Shown here: in pieces, positions 1 through 4,419 of the stretch | Layout of the letters: every line of letters starts with the position of its first letter | Position numbering within the stretch: the first letter of the stretch is position 1 | Source: a bacterium | GTDB taxonomy: Bacteria; Electryoneota; RPQS01 | Direction of reading: 5' to 3' | NCBI GenBank assembly: GCA_018814465.1 | Contig: JAHIZR010000439.1 | Span: 1-5,838 of the forward strand | Length of the DNA stretch: 5,838 nt | Made by a program: the position numbers and the translations under genes | The notes under the pieces: generated by a model | The model's input: only the letters and a program-made list of their open reading frames with translations | What the model was told of the DNA's origin: nothing | Database searches by the model: none

Positions 1-590
1 TCGATAAATCCGTTGTTATCGTCGTCAATTCCGTTGCTGTCCGCGTCCGCCCAGTTGTGCCAGATATTCGCCGCCAAGTCCGGATGCAGATAATCCGTGC
101 CCGTATCAATCACTCCGATAACAACAGAGCTGTCGCCATGAGTCAACTCCCAAGCCTGCGGAGCCGAAATCACTTCCAGCCACCAGGCATCGGAGAATAG
201 ACTGTCATTGGGAATATAATCGAGGGAATTATGAGCGGTGTAGCGGTAGTTATAAGTTACCCACTCAACTGCGGGATCTTGTTCCAGCGCGGATTTCAGC
301 GAGTCAAGACTCTGTTGATCGGGACTCTCAAGCTTCAAAATGGCTACAGTTTCCGCGAACTTCGAGCGAAATTCGGAGAGCGGCTCTTTGATCGCGGAAT
401 TTCTGGAAGCAACAAAATCATTGAGAGCCTGAGATCTCGTATCGGTGATCTCATCAAGAGCTGATCGCACGGGCGCTTCGCGCAGTTTAATAAGCAGTTC
501 GCCTTGAGCATAAGGCACGGATTCAGCCGCCGCGGCAGGCAGCGCCGCGAGCAGCCAGAAGATCGAGATGACGTAAAATGAGAGTTTCAC
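1..590 (-). CDS. Secreted subtilisin-like (S8) serine protease, N-terminal part, runs off window
   Basis: The visible 196 residues start at a GTG (590-588), chosen because an AGGAGG lies 8 bases upstream and a signal peptide follows at once. Residues 1-22 are a Lys, a hydrophobic core (SFYVISIFWLLAALP) and an Ala-rich cleavage site near AAAA/ES. Residues about 28-120 resemble the inhibitory propeptide of fervidolysin-type subtilases (opening ELLIKL, closing VEWVTYNY). The S8 catalytic domain then begins with PNDSLF, APQAWELTHG and VIGVIDTGTDYLHPDL, in which Asp162 is the first member of the Asp-His-Ser triad. Residues 182-195 (DADSNGIDDDNNGF) form the acidic Asp/Asn/Gly loop often seen in bacterial S8 enzymes and may bind calcium. 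The His and Ser motifs and any C-terminal sorting domain lie outside the window. The family hydrolyses peptide bonds extracellularly. It is the last visible gene of the hsp20-lon-comF run. The family call is firm; substrate and secretion route are unknown. Confidence 0.93.
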   Translation of the reverse strand, partial: MKLSFYVISIFWLLAALPAAAAESVPYAQGELLIKLREAPVRSALDEITDTRSQALNDFVASRNSAIKEPLSEFRSKFAETVAILKLESPDQQSLDSLKSALEQDPAVEWVTYNYRYTAHNSLDYIPNDSLFSDAWWLEVISAPQAWELTHGDSSVVIGVIDTGTDYLHPDLAANIWHNWADADSNGIDDDNNGFI

Positions 591-598
591 CGAAATGT

Positions 599-604
599 CC
601 TCCT
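599..604 (-). promoter_or_regulatory. Shine-Dalgarno of the S8 protease gene, overlapping the comF stop
   Basis: The minus strand reads TAGGAGGACATTTCGGTG. The AGGAGG core shares its first two bases with the comF TAG stop (605-603) and lies 8 bases before the GTG start. This near-perfect site fixes the start at a GTG rather than an ATG. It also implies that ribosomes finishing comF are delivered to the protease start, which suggests coupling. Confidence 0.85.
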
Positions 605-1277
605 ACGGTTTACCGGCCAGAGCAAAGGCAAATGCTCCAACCCATTCCACACCGGCTTGCTTGAGAGCACGGGCGCATTCATTCACTGTTGCGCCCGTTG
701 TCACCACATCGTCGATCAAGAGGACGGATTTCGGAATCTCCTTGCGTATTACCAATTTGAAAGCATCGCGAACATTCTGCGAACGTTCCCGAAATGTATA
801 GGCAGTTTGGGAAGGCGTATTGCGTACTCTTTTAAGCAGGCTGTGCGAAGTCTCTTTATGCAGTTCCCGTTCAAGCGCTTCTGTGAGACATCGGCTTTGA
901 TTGAAGCTCCGTTCCATGCGGCGTTTCCAGTGCAGGGGCACCGGCTCCCAGTGCACTTCAGACGACACAAACCGCTTGGGTATCTGCTGTACCATACGGC
1001 GCGCCATCTCCTGTCCCACCAAATCAAATCCGTCGTATTTCAACGCATGAACCGCCGCCTGAACTATATTTCCCGCACTGAAATGATATACGGCGGACAG
1101 CATATCAACATGCTTCAGCTTCGGATAGCCCCGCGGATCGACTCGCGGCGCGTTCGCCCAGCACTGTGAACAAAACAGCACATCATTGCTGTTCAAAGCA
1201 GCGCCGCAATGCTCGCAAATGGGCGGGAAGAAAAAATCCCACAGCGGCCACGTTCGAAGCTGTCGAATCAATGTCAT
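603..1277 (-). CDS. comF: ComF-family protein (zinc-finger plus phosphoribosyltransferase-like domain)
   Basis: This 224-residue protein has the usual length and order of ComF/ComFC proteins. A four-cysteine zinc-ribbon (C21, C24, C36, C39; CEHC and CSQC) follows a short FFPPI segment. The type I phosphoribosyltransferase fold comes next, with a conserved VPLHWKRRMERSFNQS stretch (113-128) and a QTAYTFRERSQNVRDAF region (157-173). The PRPP-binding loop is VLLIDDVVTTGAT (185-197), with both acidic residues (D189, D190) intact. In naturally competent bacteria ComF is needed for handling incoming single-stranded DNA. Homologues also occur in species not known to be competent, some annotated as amidophosphoribosyltransferase-like, so the role here is open. 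The ATG overlaps the lon stop codon by four bases (ATGA). No strong Shine-Dalgarno precedes it (only GGCTGGG abutting the ATG), so expression probably depends on termination-reinitiation from lon. No other competence gene is visible. Confidence 0.93.
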   Translation of the reverse strand: MTLIRQLRTWPLWDFFFPPICEHCGAALNSNDVLFCSQCWANAPRVDPRGYPKLKHVDMLSAVYHFSAGNIVQAAVHALKYDGFDLVGQEMARRMVQQIPKRFVSSEVHWEPVPLHWKRRMERSFNQSRCLTEALERELHKETSHSLLKRVRNTPSQTAYTFRERSQNVRDAFKLVIRKEIPKSVLLIDDVVTTGATVNECARALKQAGVEWVGAFAFALAGKP

Positions 1278-3688
1278 CCCAGCCGCTTTACACGCGCGCG
1301 AGTCTTGTGCTTCGCATCATCCGCAAAAGCGATCTTCAGTACCTCGTCCACGGTTTTTACAAAATGAAACTTCAACTGCTTCTTTATGTGGTCCGGAACA
1401 AAGTACAAGTCTTTCTCATTTGCTTCCGGCATAATGATGTTATTAATTCCGTACCGGCGAGCCGCCACGATCTTTTCGCGAATCCCGCCGACCGGCAGCA
1501 CATTTCCCGTCAGCGTCACCTCGCCGGTCATGCAGATATCGACACGCACCTTCTTCCCCGAGAACAGCGAAGCAAGTGAAGTCGTCAGCGTGACTCCGGC
1601 GGAAGGACCGTCCTTCGGAGTCGCCCCTTCGGGAATGTGAATGTGCAGGTCGCGATCCCCGAGCTTCGCCAAATCGAAACCATATAGCTCCGCATTCGCT
1701 CGCAAATAGGAAAGCGCGATGCGGGCGGATTCCTTCATCACATCGCCCAACTGTCCTGTCACGATCAAATTTCCTTTGCCCGGCATCCACGTCGATTCAA
1801 TAATCAAAGTTTCGCCGCCAACCGGAGTCCAGGCCAAACCCAATGCGATTCCCACACGCGGAATTGTCGGCATATCGTCATCCTGATAAACCGGCGGACC
1901 AAGATAAGTGGCGACCGTATGGTTGGTAATGGTTACTTTCGCTTTCTTCCCTGCAGCGACATTCCGCGCGATCTTGCGGCAGACTCCCGCGATCTTCTGC
2001 TCAAGCTTGCGCACACCCGCCTCGCGAGTGTAATTCCTGACGATTGCGCGAATACCGGTTAATGAGAAAGCAATATTCGACCGCTTCAGACCGCATTCAT
2101 CAATCTGCCGCGGCACAAGATACTTCTTGGCAATCTGAACCTTTTCGTCCGTGATATAGCTGGGAATTTCGATAATCTCCATGCGATCGCGCAGCGGTCC
2201 GGGAATCATACTGATATCATTGGCCGTCGTGATAAAGAAAACTCGAGACAAATCAAACTCGATATCCAGATAATGGTCCTGAAACGAGTTGTTCTGCTCC
2301 GGGTCGAGCACTTCCAGCATCGCCGATGCCGGATCGCCGCGAAAATCGCTTCCGAGTTTGTCGATCTCATCCAGCATCATCACCGGATTATTCACTCCGA
2401 CCCGCTTGATCGACTGGATAATCCGCCCCGGCAGCGCTCCCACGTAGGTGCGGCGATGTCCGCGAATCTCCGCTTCATCCCGCATCCCGCCCAAGCTCAT
2501 GCGGATGAACTCCCGCCCCATCGCGCCCGCAATCGACCGTCCCAACGATGTTTTGCCGACGCCCGGAGGTCCCACGAAGCAAAGAATCGGACCACGCTTG
2601 GTTTGCTTCAGTTTTCGAACAGCCAAAAACTCAAGGATGCGCGTCTTGACATCATCCAGACCATAGTGATCCTTGTTTAATCTGGCTTCCGCCTTTTTAA
2701 GATTCAACTCGTCGTCGGATGAAACCTCCCACGGCAAAGTCACCAGCCACTCAACATACGATCTTGATACGGTATACTCGGCAGAGGACGGCGTCATCAG
2801 CCGCATGCGCTCGAGCTCTTTCTTTGCGGCTTCCGCCGCCTGCGCCGGCATGTGAGATTCTTCGACCTTCCGGGCGAACTCCGCAATGTCCGCCGCGGAC
2901 TCACCCTCTTCGCCCAGTTCCTTCTTGATCGCCTTCAATTGCTCGCGAAGGTAGTACTCTCTCTGAGAATCCTCCAATTCTCCTTCCACGCGATCGCGAA
3001 TCTCCGATCCGATATTGATCAGCTTCATTTCGCGAGCCAGATGAACCGTTACCAAGGTCAGCCGCTCGACCAGATCCGTCGCCTCAAGAATTGCCTGCTT
3101 CTCGCTTAATCCAATCGACAGGTTCGAGGCAATAATATCCGCCAATGGGCCGGGTTCGGAGATGTTAAAGACCGCAATCCGTATCTCCTCGGGAATTGAC
3201 TGATCTTCGGCATACCGCGTGAAATCCTTGACTAATTGACGCATCAAGGCTTCGATCTTGATGGTCTTATTCTGCTCCTGCTCGATCGATTCGATGCGCA
3301 GCGTCAGATAGGGTTCCTTGTTGATAATCTCCAAACGGCGAATGCGAATCAAGCCCTGAACGAGGATCCGCATCGAACCATCCGGCACGCGGAACATCTT
3401 CAGAATGCGGCAAGCCGTTCCCACTTTATAGAACTGCTCCTCCGGTTCCTCTGAGGGCGGTTCGGGGATACGGGTAAACACCGCCAACTGACGATGCGAG
3501 GCCAGCGAATCATTCACCAGCTTCACCAACGGTTCCGACGAAACCGACAACGGAATAATCGTGTTCGGGTAAATCAGAACATCATTCAGCAGCATCGCAG
3601 GCAGCACCTGCGGAATCTGGATCAGATCATTTCCGGGAGGAGTCCCCGGCGGCAGATCATGGGGAGAATCGATCTCGGAACTACTCAT
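1274..3688 (-). CDS. lon: ATP-dependent Lon protease (LonA type)
   Basis: This 804-residue cytoplasmic protein has the full LonA layout and normal family length, with no truncation. The N-terminal substrate-recognition domain spans about residues 25-220, opening with LPAMLLNDVLIYPNTIIPL. A charged helical linker (220-300) contains the conserved REYYLREQLKAIKKELGE. The AAA+ module has Walker A GPPGVGKT (373-380), Walker B VMMLDE (436-441) and the TREAGVR sensor-2 motif (554-560). The serine-lysine proteolytic domain has catalytic Ser696 in DGPSAG and Lys739 in GGIREK, 43 residues apart as in E. coli Lon. It unfolds and degrades misfolded and regulatory proteins using ATP. The start is the ATG at 3688, because AAAGGA lies 5 bases upstream. 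The in-frame TTG at 3691 would be only 2 bases from that site. The gene overlaps hsp20 by 8 bases and comF by 4. The C-terminal tail (KHKTRARVKRLG) is basic and not part of the core fold. Confidence 0.98.
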   Translation of the reverse strand: MSSSEIDSPHDLPPGTPPGNDLIQIPQVLPAMLLNDVLIYPNTIIPLSVSSEPLVKLVNDSLASHRQLAVFTRIPEPPSEEPEEQFYKVGTACRILKMFRVPDGSMRILVQGLIRIRRLEIINKEPYLTLRIESIEQEQNKTIKIEALMRQLVKDFTRYAEDQSIPEEIRIAVFNISEPGPLADIIASNLSIGLSEKQAILEATDLVERLTLVTVHLAREMKLINIGSEIRDRVEGELEDSQREYYLREQLKAIKKELGEEGESAADIAEFARKVEESHMPAQAAEAAKKELERMRLMTPSSAEYTVSRSYVEWLVTLPWEVSSDDELNLKKAEARLNKDHYGLDDVKTRILEFLAVRKLKQTKRGPILCFVGPPGVGKTSLGRSIAGAMGREFIRMSLGGMRDEAEIRGHRRTYVGALPGRIIQSIKRVGVNNPVMMLDEIDKLGSDFRGDPASAMLEVLDPEQNNSFQDHYLDIEFDLSRVFFITTANDISMIPGPLRDRMEIIEIPSYITDEKVQIAKKYLVPRQIDECGLKRSNIAFSLTGIRAIVRNYTREAGVRKLEQKIAGVCRKIARNVAAGKKAKVTITNHTVATYLGPPVYQDDDMPTIPRVGIALGLAWTPVGGETLIIESTWMPGKGNLIVTGQLGDVMKESARIALSYLRANAELYGFDLAKLGDRDLHIHIPEGATPKDGPSAGVTLTTSLASLFSGKKVRVDICMTGEVTLTGNVLPVGGIREKIVAARRYGINNIIMPEANEKDLYFVPDHIKKQLKFHFVKTVDEVLKIAFADDAKHKTRARVKRLG

Positions 3689-4157
3689 CAAAATCCTTTA
3701 TGCTTCCGGCTGGACTGCACCCTGCAAACGGACTGCCATATATCTTCGGCAGGCGCAAAATCAGCATCCCGTTTTCAAAGGTCGCCTCAGCCTTTTTACA
3801 GTCTACAGCAGACGGCAGTTCAATAATTCTTTCAAACTTTCCGCGCTCAATCTCCATCACATGATAGTACCGGGGAGTTCGTTCGGTAGCTTCCTGACGA
3901 TAACCTGATAGATCGACCGATCCCCGGCCGAATCGTATCTGCACTTCGTCCGAAACAACGCCCGCAAGGTCAACTTCGATCACAACCAGATCCGAAGTGT
4001 CATAGCAATCTACAGCCGGTGCCCACCGCGCATCGCCGGCAGTCAAACGCAGCCGAGGTTCTATTGAATAGTGATAAAACTGAAAACGGATATGCTCGTG
4101 CTTGAAATCCGCCAGCAATTCCTCAGAGGAGGGATTCATCGTTTCTATTTGCTTCAT
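3681..4157 (-). CDS. Small heat-shock protein, Hsp20/alpha-crystallin family
   Basis: This 158-residue protein has an alpha-crystallin domain at about residues 45-138. It begins WAPAVDCYDTSDLVVIEVDLAGV, passes through the FERIIELPSAVD segment (108-119), and ends with the family signature AEATFENGMLILRLPK (123-138). Small heat-shock proteins bind unfolding clients without ATP and hold them for refolding or degradation in the cytoplasm. The N-terminal arm (1-44) is of ordinary length and has no signal peptide. The C-terminal extension (139-158; IYGSPFAGCSPAGSIKDFDE) lacks the I-x-I/V motif that usually cross-links dimers into large oligomers. The start is the ATG at 4157, with GGGAG 6 bases upstream; the in-frame TTG at 4163 abuts that site and is too close. 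It is the first gene of the block, and its stop lies inside lon. The family call is firm, but I could not choose between subfamily names such as IbpA or Hsp18, so no symbol is given. Confidence 0.95.
   Translation of the reverse strand: MKQIETMNPSSEELLADFKHEHIRFQFYHYSIEPRLRLTAGDARWAPAVDCYDTSDLVVIEVDLAGVVSDEVQIRFGRGSVDLSGYRQEATERTPRYYHVMEIERGKFERIIELPSAVDCKKAEATFENGMLILRLPKIYGSPFAGCSPAGSIKDFDE
3694..3699 (-). promoter_or_regulatory. Shine-Dalgarno of lon, inside the end of hsp20
   Basis: AAAGGA on the minus strand lies 5 bases before the lon ATG and falls within the Hsp20 codons for Ile153-Lys154-Asp155. It decides the choice of ATG 3688 over TTG 3691. Because it is inside a translated region, lon initiation is expected to depend on ribosomes finishing hsp20. 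Confidence 0.75.
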
Positions 4158-4163
4158 ATTCAA

Positions 4164-4168
4164 CTCCC
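4164..4168 (-). promoter_or_regulatory. Shine-Dalgarno of hsp20
   Basis: GGGAG on the minus strand lies 6 bases before the ATG at 4157. It directly abuts a possible TTG start at 4163, so it supports the ATG. I see no clear upstream segment that would pair with it as an RNA thermometer, though I could not fold the leader. Confidence 0.65.
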
Positions 4169-4199
4169 GAGGGTCAGGAATTATTCCGGCACCGGGATA

Positions 4200-4229
4200 G
4201 GACAGGGTTTAGTCACGTAAATCCTGTCT
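4200..4229. repeat. Near-perfect inverted repeat in the hsp20 leader (operator or RNA stem-loop)
   Basis: Arms 4200-4211 and 4218-4229 are complementary at 10 of 12 positions around a 6-base centre (GTCACG). The core is GACAGG-g-TTTA facing TAAA-t-CCTGTC. Read as plus-strand RNA the two exceptions are G-U pairs, giving an unbroken 12-pair stem. Read as the hsp20 transcript they are A-C mismatches, leaving pairing blocks of 6 and 4. It lies about 28-57 bases downstream of the predicted hsp20 transcription start. No T-run follows on either strand, so it does not look like an intrinsic terminator. Confidence 0.6.
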
Positions 4230-4263
4230 GCACCCAGCTTAACCAGAATGGTTTTATTCTCAG

Positions 4264-4292
4264 AATATACAAAGAGAACAGCTAAAGGTCAA
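4264..4292 (-). promoter_or_regulatory. Sigma-70-type promoter for the hsp20-lon-comF-protease run
   Basis: On the minus strand, TTGACC (-35, 4292-4287) is followed by exactly 17 bases and TATATT (-10, 4269-4264). This is 5 of 6 and 5 of 6 matches to the housekeeping consensus with ideal spacing. The sequence upstream of -35 is AT-rich (ending GGATTTTAC), as in an UP element. The predicted start is near 4257, giving a leader of about 100 bases. A basal promoter of this quality suggests that any heat induction works by repressor or RNA structure, not by an alternative sigma factor. Confidence 0.75.
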
Positions 4293-4323
4293 GTAAAATC
4301 CGTAGTTTAGACAGATTTTTCAC

Positions 4324-4352
4324 TTGCTTTCGCCCACTCAAGGTATTAAATT
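4324..4352 (+). promoter_or_regulatory. Candidate promoter for the secreted nuclease gene
   Basis: TTGCTT (4324-4329), 17 bases, then TAAATT (4347-4352) has correct spacing but matches consensus at only about 3 and 4 of 6 positions. The -10 side sits in an AT-rich run (TATTAAATTATAG). It is the best rightward candidate in the intergenic region and would give a leader of about 60 bases. It does not overlap the hsp20 promoter. Confidence 0.4.
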
Positions 4353-4363
4353 ATAGGTTCAGG

Positions 4364-4376
4364 TCGGCAAAGCCGA
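4364..4376 (+). other. Short GC hairpin in the nuclease leader
   Basis: TCGGC, an AAA loop and GCCGA form a perfect 5-pair hairpin in otherwise AT-rich sequence, a few bases after the predicted rightward transcription start. It could protect the 5' end of the mRNA. It is too small to identify as a known riboswitch and no terminator T-tract follows. Confidence 0.35.
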
Positions 4377-4414
4377 AATAGCTAATATTATCTGTAATTG
4401 TGCAAGGATTTGAC

Positions 4415-4419
4415 GAGGA
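4415..4419 (+). promoter_or_regulatory. Likely Shine-Dalgarno of the secreted nuclease gene
   Basis: GAGGA abuts the first of two consecutive ATGs (4420 and 4423). It is 3 bases from the second, which is close but usable. A second site, AAGGA at 4404-4408, is 11 bases from the first ATG. The start is therefore uncertain by one codon. A third in-frame ATG at 4438 has only a weak GAG ahead of it and would shorten the signal-peptide n-region. Confidence 0.5.

Larger units (their letters stand above)
4158..4419. other. Divergent intergenic region between hsp20 and the secreted nuclease gene
   Basis: This 262-base stretch is richer in A+T than the flanking genes and holds no convincing reading frame. 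It contains the hsp20 promoter, a leader inverted repeat, a weaker candidate promoter facing right, and a short GC hairpin, each listed separately. A perfect CIRCE element (TTAGCACTC, 9 bases, GAGTGCTAA) and a sigma-32-type CCCCAT -10 box were looked for and not seen. Confidence 0.8.

Noticed and set aside
231..464. Plus-strand open frame opposite the S8 protease
   Set aside because: It lies antisense to a gene with a clear signal peptide and catalytic motif, has no ribosome binding site, and its protein resembles no family I know.
657..1169. 170-codon plus-strand open frame antisense to comF
   Set aside because: It is a long shadow frame: Cys/His/Arg-rich translation without domain motifs, while the opposite strand encodes intact ComF.
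2273..2680. Plus-strand frames antisense to lon (also 1166-1579, 3494-3826)
   Set aside because: They lie inside the conserved Lon core and have no start signals of their own; composition is that of reverse-complemented Lon codons.
3681..4163. TTG starts for hsp20 (4163) and lon (3691)
   Set aside because: Both TTGs are 0-2 bases from the Shine-Dalgarno site, whereas the ATGs just downstream have spacings of 6 and 5.
4200..4231. Intrinsic terminator
   Set aside because: The stem is followed by no T-run on either strand, and it sits between a promoter and its gene.
4158..4257. RNA thermometer in the hsp20 leader
   Set aside because: I could not see a segment pairing convincingly with the GGGAG site; nearby CCC/GGG pairs leave loops too short. 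A folding calculation would be decisive.
4323..4342. HAIR-like (HspR operator) element: CTTG-12 bases-CAAG, right half ACTCAAG
   Set aside because: The right half matches, but the left half is CTTGCTT instead of CTTGAGT and spacing is one base short. It also sits in the rightward candidate promoter, away from the hsp20 -35/-10 boxes.
4361..4382. Cyclic-di-GMP (GEMM-I) riboswitch suggested by GGCAAAGCC
   Set aside because: Only the short GCAAAGCC-like string is present; the second conserved helix and the rest of the core are missing.
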